This document shows, one piece after another, positions 11,333 to 19,413 of a stretch of DNA of 64,000 nucleotides (positions are counted from its first letter, which is position 1; every line of letters begins with the position of its first letter). Where the stretch lies: the NCBI RefSeq assembly GCF_030814815.1, contig NZ_JAUSVR010000007.1:124001-188000 (forward strand), in the 5' to 3' direction. Below the pieces are notes generated by a model. It saw only the letters and a list, made by a program, of their open reading frames with translations. It made no database searches and was not told the origin of the DNA. Position numbers and translations under genes: made by a program. The DNA comes from Ancylobacter amanitiformis (GTDB lineage Bacteria > Pseudomonadota > Alphaproteobacteria > Rhizobiales > Xanthobacteraceae).

Positions 11333-11941
11333 TCAACCTCGGGCGTCCAGTTCGAAGCCGTATTCGGCGGCGCTGGAGACCAGGAAACGCAGCAGGGCCG
11401 CCTCGAAGCTGCGCGCGACCAAGAGGCGCCATGTCGCCTCCTCGCGCCGCCACAGGGTGATGCCGATATGGGCCAGCACCGTCGTCGCCGCCATTCCCGG
11501 CAGGAACACGCGCGGGTCGAGGTCGATCAGCGCGCCCTTGGCGAGCGTGTCGGCCACTTTCGGGCCGGCGAGGTCGAGGGCGATGAAGGCATCGCTCTGG
11601 TCGGTAATGGCGGCGAGCGGGCCGAGCGCGGCCCTCAAGGTGCCGGCGATGTCGCGATCGAGACTCGACAGTGCCAGCCAGCGCCCCGGCGCGGTGCCAA
11701 TCAGCGTGCGCGCCCCGGCGAAGACCGCGCGCGACGCGCCCGGCAGTTCCATGGCGAGCGCCTGCCGCATGGTTTCGGTGATGGCCGCCTCCGCGCCCCT
11801 GGCGGGGGCGAGTGTGGCGATGGAGAGGCCTTCGATGCGGCGGGCGGCGACGCCCGTCATGTCCGCCACGCCGTAATGGCCGGCGGGGGGCACCGTGTCG
11901 AAGGGCAGGGTGTCGAGCGGATGAGACCAATGTTCAGCCAC
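11333..11941 (-). CDS. soxG: Sarcosine oxidase gamma subunit
   Basis: The smallest fully conserved subunit of heterotetrameric sarcosine oxidase; it helps assemble the folate-binding site with SoxA. GTG at 11941 gives 202 residues and overlaps the end of soxA by 8 bp, so translation is probably coupled. Upstream in-frame starts would lie wholly inside soxA. Family-like segments include [20 protein letters not shown] and [20 protein letters not shown]. It is the fourth gene of soxBDAG. Confidence 0.92.
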   Translation of the reverse strand: MAEHWSHPLDTLPFDTVPPAGHYGVADMTGVAARRIEGLSIATLAPARGAEAAITETMRQALAMELPGASRAVFAGARTLIGTAPGRWLALSSLDRDIAGTLRAALGPLAAITDQSDAFIALDLAGPKVADTLAKGALIDLDPRVFLPGMAATTVLAHIGITLWRREEATWRLLVARSFEAALLRFLVSSAAEYGFELDARG

Positions 11942-14897
11942 GGAGCCGCTCCCCTTCCGGATCGATGAAGCCCGGCGCGCAGATTTCCACCTCGATGTCG
12001 CCCCCGCGCACCGGGTCATAGGCGCGCACGCGCTCGCCGATGCGCTCGGGACCACGCTGGAGAAGGCCGAGGCCGATCCAGTGCCCCAGATGGGGCGAAT
12101 GGGCCACCGAGGTCATGTAGCCCTCGTCATTCTCCAGGCTTGCCGCCGCCCCGATCTTGAGGAAATGCGCGCCGGCACGCAGGCGCTGGCTGGGGTCCAC
12201 CGGCTTGAAGCCGACAAAGGCCGGCCGCTGCGGATCCACCAATCCGGGACGGCCGGCCATGACACGGCCGATATAGTCCTTCTTGGTGGAGGCCATGCGC
12301 CCGAAGCCGAGGTCGCGCGCCGTGGTCTGGCCACTCAGTTCGTTGCCGGACACATGCCCCTTCTCGATGCGCATGACGCCCAGCGCTTCAATGCCATAGG
12401 GCGTGATGCCGAAAGTCTCGCCCGCGTTCATCAGCGCCTGCGCCAATTCGGCGCCATGGCGGGCGGGAACGGCGATTTCAAAGCCCAGTTCGCCGGAGAA
12501 AGAGAGGCGGAACAGCCGCGCCTTCACCCCGCCCAGCACGGAGCCCTCCATGGCGCCCATGAAGGGCAGCCCTTCATGGGACACGTCCACTCCGGCATCG
12601 ACCACGCGGGCCAGCACGTCGCGGGCACGCGGCCCGGCGAGCGCGATCTGAGCCCATTGCTCGGACACCGAGGCGATGGCGACATCGAGGTCCGGCCACA
12701 GCACCTGCAGGCAGAATTCGAGATGCTGGTAGACCTTGGCGGCGTTGGCCGTGGTGGTCGTCATCACGTAATGCTCGGGCGCCAGCCGTGCCGTGGTGCC
12801 GTCATCCATCACCAGCCCGTCCTCGCGCAGCATCACGCCGTAGCGGGCCTTGCCGATGGCCAGTGTCGAGAAGGTGTTGATGTAGACCCGGTCGAGCAGG
12901 GTGCCGACATCGGGCCCCTGCAGGTCGATCTTGCCGAAGGTCGAGACGTCGATCAGCCCGACCGAGGCGCGCACCGCTTTCACTTCGCGGTTCACGCTCT
13001 CCAGCCAGTCGGTTTCGCCCGGGCGGGGGAAATACTGCGCCCGCAGCCAGGCCCCGGTCTCAATGAACACCGCGCCCCGCGCCTTCGCCCATTCATGGGT
13101 CGGGGTCAGGCGGACGGCGCGGAAATCCTTGCCCCGATGGTGCCCGCCCAGCGCGCCGAGCGAGACCGGCGTGTAGGGCGGCCGGAAGATGGTGGTGCCG
13201 GTCTCGGGGATCGAGGCGCCGGTGAGGCTCGCCATGATGGCGAGGCCGGTGACGTTGGAGGTGCGGCCCTGGTCGGTCGCCATGCCGAGCGTGGTGTAGC
13301 GCTTGAGATGCTCGACCGAGCGGAAGCCTTCCTTGTGGGCGATGGAGATATCCTTCGCCGTCACGTCGTTCTGCAGATCGACGAAGGCGGGCCCCCTAGA
13401 ATCCGCCACATGCCAGAACGGGGCGATGGCGACGCTCTCCTCCGCCACGGCCGGCACGTCGGGCAGCGGCACGGGGAAGCCGAGCGCCTCGGCGGCTTCC
13501 GCGCCCTGCGCCGCGCCGTCGGTCAGCGCGGAGCCGAGCGTGAAGGCGCCGCTGGCCGCGCCCGCCACCGCGAGCAAGGGCGGCACGGTGCCGGGCACGA
13601 AGGCGGCGATGGCCCCGTTCCAGGCCGGCTTGCCGCCGTGATGGCAGGTGAGATGGACATTGGGCGACCAGCCGCCGGAAACGGCCAGCGTGTCGACCGC
13701 GATCCGCTCCGGGCGCCCATCCGCCACGATATCGATCGCGGTGAGCAGCTTGCCATGGGTGGCGGTGACGCGCCCGTCCAGCAGGGTGCGGATGCCCTCC
13801 GCCTTCGCCTGCTGCACCAGGCTGGCCGCAACCGCCCTGCGCACGTCGATGATCGCCGCCACCTCGATGCCGGCCGCCTTGATGTCGAGGGCGCCGCGCC
13901 AGGCGTCGTCATTAGTGGCGAATACCGCGACGCGGCGTCCCGGAGCCACGGCGAAGCGGTTGACATAGGTGCGCACCGCGCCCGCCAGCATCACGCCCGG
14001 CCGGTCATTGCCGCCGAACACGACAGGCCGCTCGGTCGCGCCCGCGGCCAGCACGGCGCGGCGGGCATGGATGCGCCACAGCCGCTGGCGGGGCTGGAAG
14101 GGCGGGGGCACCGGCAGGTGGTCGGCCACCCGCTCCAGCGCGCCATAGGTGCCGGAATCATAGACCCCGAACACGGTGGTGCGGGTCATGAGGCGGACAT
14201 TGGGCAGGCTGGCCAGTTCGGCCGTGACCCGCGCGGCCCATTCGGCCGCCGGTTTGCCGTCGATCTCGCGCGTCTCGGCATTGAGCCGGCCGCCGGTGAG
14301 GAAATCCTCATCCGCGAGGATCACCCGCGCGCCGGCGCGTCCCGCCGCGAGCGCCGCCATCAGCCCGGCCGGGCCGGCGCCGATCACCAGCACGTCGCAG
14401 AAGGTGCTGGCCTTCTCGTAATGGTCGGGGTCCGCCGCCTCGGCCATGCGCCCCAGCCCGGCGGCGCGGCGGATGATGGGCTCGTAGACCTTCTCCCAGA
14501 AGGCGGCGGGCCACATGAAGGTCTTGTAGTAGAAGCCCGCCCCGAGGAAGGGCGAGAGCAGCTGGTTGACGCTCAGAAGGTCGAGATCGAGCGAGGGCCA
14601 GCGGTTCTGGCTCTGCGCGTCCAGCCCGTCGAACAGTTCCGCCACGGTGGCGCGGGTGTTGGGCTCGCGCCGCGCGCCGGCGCGCAGCTCGACCAGCGCG
14701 TTCGGCTCCTCCGCCCCGGCCGAGACGATGCCGCGCGGGCGGTGATACTTGAACGAGCGGCCGACCAGGCGCACGTCATTGGCCAGCAGCGCCGAGGCCA
14801 GCGTGTCGCCGGCATGGCCGCCATAGCTCCGGCCGTCGAAAGTGAAGGCGAGGGAACGCGCGCGGTCGATGAGACCGCCCTTGGCGAGGCGGCTCAT
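11934..14897 (-). CDS. soxA: Sarcosine oxidase alpha subunit
   Basis: The 987-residue large subunit. The N terminus has the 2Fe-2S-ferredoxin-like fold of the family (FTFDGRSYGGHAGDTLASAL). An NAD-binding amine dehydrogenase domain follows (VLVIGAGPAGLMAALAAG near residue 170). The C-terminal 380 residues form a GcvT-like aminomethyltransferase domain that binds tetrahydrofolate. The complex oxidises sarcosine to glycine and loads the methyl carbon on folate as 5,10-methylene-tetrahydrofolate, releasing hydrogen peroxide. Its ATG overlaps the soxD stop as ATGA. A second amine such as dimethylglycine cannot be excluded. Confidence 0.97.
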   Translation of the reverse strand: MSRLAKGGLIDRARSLAFTFDGRSYGGHAGDTLASALLANDVRLVGRSFKYHRPRGIVSAGAEEPNALVELRAGARREPNTRATVAELFDGLDAQSQNRWPSLDLDLLSVNQLLSPFLGAGFYYKTFMWPAAFWEKVYEPIIRRAAGLGRMAEAADPDHYEKASTFCDVLVIGAGPAGLMAALAAGRAGARVILADEDFLTGGRLNAETREIDGKPAAEWAARVTAELASLPNVRLMTRTTVFGVYDSGTYGALERVADHLPVPPPFQPRQRLWRIHARRAVLAAGATERPVVFGGNDRPGVMLAGAVRTYVNRFAVAPGRRVAVFATNDDAWRGALDIKAAGIEVAAIIDVRRAVAASLVQQAKAEGIRTLLDGRVTATHGKLLTAIDIVADGRPERIAVDTLAVSGGWSPNVHLTCHHGGKPAWNGAIAAFVPGTVPPLLAVAGAASGAFTLGSALTDGAAQGAEAAEALGFPVPLPDVPAVAEESVAIAPFWHVADSRGPAFVDLQNDVTAKDISIAHKEGFRSVEHLKRYTTLGMATDQGRTSNVTGLAIMASLTGASIPETGTTIFRPPYTPVSLGALGGHHRGKDFRAVRLTPTHEWAKARGAVFIETGAWLRAQYFPRPGETDWLESVNREVKAVRASVGLIDVSTFGKIDLQGPDVGTLLDRVYINTFSTLAIGKARYGVMLREDGLVMDDGTTARLAPEHYVMTTTTANAAKVYQHLEFCLQVLWPDLDVAIASVSEQWAQIALAGPRARDVLARVVDAGVDVSHEGLPFMGAMEGSVLGGVKARLFRLSFSGELGFEIAVPARHGAELAQALMNAGETFGITPYGIEALGVMRIEKGHVSGNELSGQTTARDLGFGRMASTKKDYIGRVMAGRPGLVDPQRPAFVGFKPVDPSQRLRAGAHFLKIGAAASLENDEGYMTSVAHSPHLGHWIGLGLLQRGPERIGERVRAYDPVRGGDIEVEICAPGFIDPEGERLRG

Positions 14898-15202
14898 GAG
14901 GCGTCTCCCGGCACGTTTCCTGCCGCGTCTCCTGCCGCGTCTCGCGCATCACGGGCGAGGCGGGCGCCGGCAACGGCGTGGGTGAGCGTGTTGCGCTCCA
15001 CCTGCACCCACTGGCGGCAGCCATAGGCGTGGTACCACCATTCCTGATGCGCCCCGGCGGGATTGTCGCGCAGGTAGACGTAATCGAAGAAACGGTCCTG
15101 CGCGTCCGGCGCGGCGGGATCGGGGCGGGCCGGCGTCGCGTCGCCGAGATAGCTGAATTCGTGGGCGTCGCGCTCGCCGCAATAGGGGCAGGGGATGCGC
15201 AT
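14894..15202 (-). CDS. soxD: Sarcosine oxidase delta subunit
   Basis: A 102-residue zinc-binding subunit. ATG 15202 overlaps the soxB stop by one base (TGATG). The start MRIPCPYCGERDAHEF carries the CxxC pair, with a later HAYGCRQW supplying further zinc ligands. The C-terminal 20 residues are a low-complexity Ala/Asp/Gly tail. Longer in-frame versions extend into soxB and are not supported. Order soxB-soxD-soxA-soxG is the classical one. Confidence 0.95.
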   Translation of the reverse strand: MRIPCPYCGERDAHEFSYLGDATPARPDPAAPDAQDRFFDYVYLRDNPAGAHQEWWYHAYGCRQWVQVERNTLTHAVAGARLARDARDAAGDAAGNVPGDAS

Positions 15203-16452
15203 CAGTGCAGGTTCGGCTGGGCGCCGACTCCCTTTTCGTCGATGAGATGGCCGGTACGGAAACGGTCGAGGCGCATCAGCCGCGCCACCTCGTGCGGCTC
15301 GTTGCGGGCAATGAGATGGGCGAAGCACCAGCCGGAGGCCGGGGTCGCCTTGAAGCCGCCATAGCACCAGCCGGCATTGAGATAGAGGCCGGGCCGGGGC
15401 GTCCGATCGATGATCGGCGAGCCGTCCATCGACATGTCCATGATGCCGCCCCACATGCGCAACAGCCGCACCCGGCCGATGCGGGGCATCAAGGCCATGC
15501 CGCCCTCGGCCACATCCTCGACCACGGGCAGGTTGCCGCGCTGGGCGTAGGAATTGTAGCCGTCAATATCGCCGCCGAAGACCAGCCCGCCCTTGTCGGA
15601 CTGGCTGATGTAGAAATGCCCGGCGCCGAAGGTGATGACGCCGTCGATCGCCGGCTTCAGCCCCTCCGAGACGAAGGCCTGCAGCACATGGCTCTCGATC
15701 GGCAGACGCAGCCCGGCCTTTGACGCGACCCGCGTCGTCGAGCCCGCCACCGCGAGCCCCACCTTGCCGGCGCGGATGGGCCCGCGCGTGGTCTCCACCC
15801 CGATTATGCGCTCGCCTTCGCTGAGGAAGCCCGTGACCTCGCAGTTCTGGAGGATGTCCACTCCGAGGCGATCCGCGCCCCGCGCGTAGCCCCACACCAC
15901 GGCGTCATGGCGCGCGGTGCCGGCGCGCGCCTGGAGCAGGCCCCCCTGAATGGGGAACCGCGCATTGTCGTAATCGAGGAACGGGTACATGGCCCGCACC
16001 GCGTCGCGGTCGAGAAGCTGCGAATCCACCCCGCTCAGCCGCATGGCATTGCCGCGCCGGGCATAGGCGTCGCGCTGCGCATCCGAGTGATAGAGGTTGA
16101 GGATGCCGCGCTGGCTGACCATCGCGTTGTAGTTCAGTTCCTGCTCCAGCCCTTCCCAGAGCTTCATCGACCATTCGTAGAACGGCTCGTTGCCCGGCAG
16201 CAGGTAGTTGGAGCGGATGATGGTGGTGTTCCGCCCGGCATTGCCCGAGCCGATATACCCCTTTTCGATCACCGCGACATTGCGGATGCCGTGCTGGCTG
16301 GCGAGGTAATAGGCCGTGGCGAGGCCATGGCCGCCGCCGCCGACGATGATCACGTCATAGGCCGGCTTCGGCGTCGCCGCGCGCCAGGCCGGCTTCCAAC
16401 CGGACTGGCCGGAGAGGCCATTCGTGAGAATGCTGAGCCAGGAATAGCGCAT
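15202..16452 (-). CDS. soxB: Sarcosine oxidase beta subunit
   Basis: The 416-residue catalytic flavoprotein, binding FAD and (in the family) covalent FMN. The FAD loop is YDVIIVGGGGHGLATAYYLA at about residues 32-51, followed by VIEKGYIGSGNAGRNTTIIR. It is the first gene of the operon. The 107-bp gap to the divergent LysR gene is AT-richer than its surroundings and must hold both promoters. The substrate sarcosine would be oxidised to glycine plus a one-carbon unit; purU and folD downstream handle that unit. Confidence 0.96.
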   Translation of the reverse strand: MRYSWLSILTNGLSGQSGWKPAWRAATPKPAYDVIIVGGGGHGLATAYYLASQHGIRNVAVIEKGYIGSGNAGRNTTIIRSNYLLPGNEPFYEWSMKLWEGLEQELNYNAMVSQRGILNLYHSDAQRDAYARRGNAMRLSGVDSQLLDRDAVRAMYPFLDYDNARFPIQGGLLQARAGTARHDAVVWGYARGADRLGVDILQNCEVTGFLSEGERIIGVETTRGPIRAGKVGLAVAGSTTRVASKAGLRLPIESHVLQAFVSEGLKPAIDGVITFGAGHFYISQSDKGGLVFGGDIDGYNSYAQRGNLPVVEDVAEGGMALMPRIGRVRLLRMWGGIMDMSMDGSPIIDRTPRPGLYLNAGWCYGGFKATPASGWCFAHLIARNEPHEVARLMRLDRFRTGHLIDEKGVGAQPNLH

Positions 16453-16559
16453 GCGGGGGCCTTACCTATGTTCCAAACAGCTATAATCCGGCTGGAGGAT
16501 GCTGATAATATAAGTTTCAGTTATACATCGCCGATCCCTTCGCGAGTGACGCCGTCGCC

Positions 16560-17525
16560 ATGGCCGACAACCTCCCCTTCGATCTCCGGGCGCTGGAAAT
16601 CTTCCTCGCGGTCTGCGACGCCGGCACCATGGCGCAGGCCGCGCGGCGGCTCGGGCTCACCCAGCCCGCCGTCTCGCAGGCGGTTGCCGAGATGGAGCGG
16701 CGCATCGGCATCGCGCTGTTCGACCGCGCCGCCCGCCCGCTCGCGCTCACCGTGGCGGGCGGCGCGCTGCGCCAGCGGGGAAGCGCGCTCTTGTCCGAGG
16801 CGCGGCAGATCGCGCCGCTGGTGCGCGAGGCCGAGCATGCCCGCCTGCCGCTGCTGCGCGCGGGCCTCGTCGATTCGCTCTCGCGCGTGCTGATCACCCC
16901 GCTGGCGCGGGCGCTGGACGAGAAGGCCGAGCAGGTGTCGCTGCTCTCCGGGCTCACCGCCTCCCATGGCGGGGCGCTGCTGACGCGCCAGCTCGACCTT
17001 CTGGTCGGGGCGGGCGATCTCGACGATATCGAGGGGCTGGAGCGCTGGCCGCTGCTCACCGAGCCCTATGTGCTGCTGATGCCCGCGCATCTGCCGCGCC
17101 CCGGCCGGACGGGGGATCTGGAGGAACTGGTCCGCCAGCTCCCGCTGGTGCGCTTTTCCGCCCGCTCGCAGACCGGCATGGAGGTCGAGCGGCATCTGCG
17201 CCGCCTGCGGCTCGACCTGCCGCGCCGCATGGAATTCGACACGCCTTATGGTGTCACCGCCAGCGTCACCGACGGGATGGGCTTTGCCATCACCACGCCG
17301 CTCTGCCTGTTCGAGGCCGGGCTGCCGCTGGAGGGGTTCGCCTGCTGGCCGCTTCCCGGCCCCGGGCTGACCCGCCACCTGACGTTGATCGCCCGCCGGC
17401 AGGAACTCGGCCGCCTGCCGCGCGAGATCGCCGATTTCTGCCGCGCGCAGCTGCGCGCGGTGGCCCCTTCCGTCGACGTGCTGGTGGGCGAGAAGCTGGC
17501 GGAGGCGTTCCGGGTGGAGGGGTAA
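16560..17525 (+). CDS. LysR-family regulator, divergent from the sarcosine oxidase operon
   Basis: A 321-residue LysR protein. The winged helix-turn-helix is at about residues 5-65 (LRALEIFLAVCDAGTMAQAA, RRLGLTQPAVSQAVAEMERR). The rest is a substrate-binding-protein-like effector domain. ATG 16560 lies 107 bp from the soxB start on the opposite strand, the usual arrangement for a LysR activator and its target. Control of soxBDAG-purU-folD is inferred from position. The ligand is unknown; sarcosine or a betaine breakdown product would be logical. Confidence 0.9.
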   Translation: MADNLPFDLRALEIFLAVCDAGTMAQAARRLGLTQPAVSQAVAEMERRIGIALFDRAARPLALTVAGGALRQRGSALLSEARQIAPLVREAEHARLPLLRAGLVDSLSRVLITPLARALDEKAEQVSLLSGLTASHGGALLTRQLDLLVGAGDLDDIEGLERWPLLTEPYVLLMPAHLPRPGRTGDLEELVRQLPLVRFSARSQTGMEVERHLRRLRLDLPRRMEFDTPYGVTASVTDGMGFAITTPLCLFEAGLPLEGFACWPLPGPGLTRHLTLIARRQELGRLPREIADFCRAQLRAVAPSVDVLVGEKLAEAFRVEG

Positions 17526-17527
17526 GC

Positions 17528-17655
17528 GAGCTTCTCCCTCTCCCCATTGGGGAGAGGGATGGGGTGAGGGGTCTTCAACGCTTCGCAATCGCAAAAGCCA
17601 CTCACCGACCCGCTTCGCGGGCCACCTCTCCCCAACAGGGAGAGGGAAAGCAAGG
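17528..17655. repeat. Intergenic repeat family A, copy 4
   Basis: CCCTCTCCCCATTGGGGAGA, a central block with CGCTTCGCAATCGCAAAAG, then CTCACCGACCCGCTTCGCGG and CTCTCCCCAACAGGGAGAGG. Same layout and length as the copy at 9013. It lies between convergent genes. Confidence 0.8.
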
Positions 17656-17659
17656 TCCG

Positions 17660-17702
17660 CCAGATCGTTACCCGATCCGCGCAGCTTGTCCGGGAAACGG
17701 GA
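17660..17702. repeat. Intergenic repeat family B, partial copy 1
   Basis: Contains CCGATCCGCGCAG and CTTGTCCGGGAAACGGGATC, the core words of a second repeat family seen again near 26770, 34470, 34955 and 36855. Confidence 0.55.
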
Positions 17703-18917
17703 TCACCCGTTATACCGCCGCAGCGCCAGCACCGCGTTGAGCCCGCCAAAGGCGAAGCTCGACGAGATGGCGGTCTCGATCGGCGCGGTGCGGGCGGCGT
17801 TGGGCACGCAGTCGATATCGCATTCGGGGTCGAATTCGCGATAGCCCATGGTCGGCGGCAGGAAGCCTTCGCGCAGGGCCAGCACCGTGGTCACGCAGTC
17901 CAGCGCGCCGGATGCATTCATGGTGTGGCCATATTGCGATTTCGACGAGGAGACCGGCAGTTTCGCGAGGTGATCGCCGAACACCTGCCGCAGCGCCGCG
18001 GTCTCGGTCTTGTCGTTGAGCATTGTCGCGGTGCCGTGGGCACTGACATAATCGACCGCGTCGGGTTTGACGCCGGCATCTTCCAGCGCGAAGCGCATGG
18101 AGGCCGCCGCGCTCGCCAGGTCGGGGGCGGTGATGTCCATGCCGTCGGCGCTCATGCCGAAGCCGATCATCTCGGCATGGATGGTGGCGCCGCGGGCAAT
18201 GGCGCGGTCCATGTTCTCCAGCACCACGGCGCCGCCGCCCTCGCCGATGACGAGACCGCCGCGGTCCTTGGAGAAGGGGCGGCAGCCATCGGCGGCGAGC
18301 ACGCGCAGCGCTTCCCAGCTTTTCAGCATGCCGAAGGTAATCTGCGATTCGGCGCCGCCGGCCACCGCGACATCCAGCATGCCGGAGCGGATCATGTGGA
18401 AGGCGGTGCCGATGGAGTGCGAGGCCGAGGAACAGGCCGAGGCGATGGAGAAGGAGGGCCCGTGAATGCCGAGATCCATGGTGACATGGCTCACCTGGCC
18501 GCTCGGCATGGCGCGCGGCACGGTGAAGGGGTGCGGGCGCGGCGCCTTCTCCGCATAGAGCTTGTGGTAGCTGTCATCGACCGCGTGGAAGCCGACCGAG
18601 GCCGCGAAGATGGCCCCGGCGCGATGCCGCGCCACGCCTTCCAGCGCCGGGCCGGCGTCGGCCAGCGCCTGCCGGGCGACGACCACGGCGAATTGCGAGG
18701 TGCGGTCGATCAGCCCGAGCTGGCGCGGCTCGAAATGCGCTTCCGGCGCGAAGCCGCGGACCTCGGCGGAGATCTTCGTCTTCATCGAGGTGACGTCGAC
18801 GCCCTGTGTCGGGCCGATGCCCACCGTGCCGGCGCGCAGGCCCGCCAGATGAGCGGCAATGTCGGGCCCGAGCGCGGAGAGCGAGCCGAGGCCGGTGATC
18901 GCGACGCGGGCCGTCAT
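17703..18917 (-). CDS. NodE-like beta-ketoacyl-ACP synthase
   Basis: A 404-residue condensing enzyme that would elongate an acyl chain on its partner carrier protein. The active-site Cys-His-His triad is intact: C162 in ACSSASH, H294 in AHGTATMLND and H331 in YGHTMNASG. From memory of the NodE family, blocks such as RAMPSG, the SACSSA region, CRPFS and PPTxxYREFDPECDID look closer to NodE than to housekeeping FabF. Its ATG overlaps the stop of the upstream acyl carrier protein gene as ATGA, so the two are co-translated. No nodulation genes are nearby. The product could be a special acyl chain for a lipid or secondary metabolite. Confidence 0.85.
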   Translation of the reverse strand: MTARVAITGLGSLSALGPDIAAHLAGLRAGTVGIGPTQGVDVTSMKTKISAEVRGFAPEAHFEPRQLGLIDRTSQFAVVVARQALADAGPALEGVARHRAGAIFAASVGFHAVDDSYHKLYAEKAPRPHPFTVPRAMPSGQVSHVTMDLGIHGPSFSIASACSSASHSIGTAFHMIRSGMLDVAVAGGAESQITFGMLKSWEALRVLAADGCRPFSKDRGGLVIGEGGGAVVLENMDRAIARGATIHAEMIGFGMSADGMDITAPDLASAAASMRFALEDAGVKPDAVDYVSAHGTATMLNDKTETAALRQVFGDHLAKLPVSSSKSQYGHTMNASGALDCVTTVLALREGFLPPTMGYREFDPECDIDCVPNAARTAPIETAISSSFAFGGLNAVLALRRYNG

Positions 18918-19201
18918 CCGGCGGACGCGGCCCCGGCCGTGCGGCCATGGCTGGCGGCAACCAGCTCGGCCACATGGTCGACCAGCGCGCCGACGGTGAC
19001 ATTGTTGCCGTTCAGCGGTCCGTCATTGGGAATCTCGATGTCGAAGCGGCTCTCCAGCTTGAAGATCGTCTCGATGAGATCGAGCGAGGAAATGCCGAGT
19101 TCCGCCACCGGCGTCTCCCGTGTCAGGAGGGTCGCATCGACACCCACTTCGTCCGCGATGAAGGCGACGATTTCGGTGACGGTGGGATCGTCTGTCTGCA
19201 T
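18914..19201 (-). CDS. Acyl carrier protein, partner of the adjacent ketoacyl synthase
   Basis: A 95-residue carrier protein starting MQTDDPTVTEIVAFIADEVG. The phosphopantetheine serine is S39 in ELGISSLDLIE, where the usual DSL motif reads SSL. The segment LESRFDIEIPNDGPLNGNNV continues the four-helix fold. It has the size and paired order of NodF (carrier) followed by NodE (synthase), and the genes overlap by 4 bp. An upstream in-frame start at 19276 would add a basic, non-conserved tail. It is a dedicated carrier, not the housekeeping AcpP. Confidence 0.88.
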   Translation of the reverse strand: MQTDDPTVTEIVAFIADEVGVDATLLTRETPVAELGISSLDLIETIFKLESRFDIEIPNDGPLNGNNVTVGALVDHVAELVAASHGRTAGAASAG

Positions 19202-19413
19202 GGTCTGCCCAAAGTCCGCTCTTCTGCGCCGCCGGCCGCTCGGGCCGGCAGCATGGGATCGCTCTTGGTAGCACAATGTCCGGCGCGCCGGACATGGGCG
19301 TCAATTGACTGACATATGTGTCGGCCGCATGTCACCCCCGCCACGTTTGCGCCCCCCAGGATCCGCGCACCGCCGCGCACCGCCGCGCTCCACCCAGCCC
19401 TCGGGCGGAGCCG

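Noticed and set aside
12081-15026. Plus-strand ORF of 981 codons
   Set aside because: Antisense to soxA and soxD. Composition is His/Arg/Gly-rich without domains, while soxA has full-length motifs.
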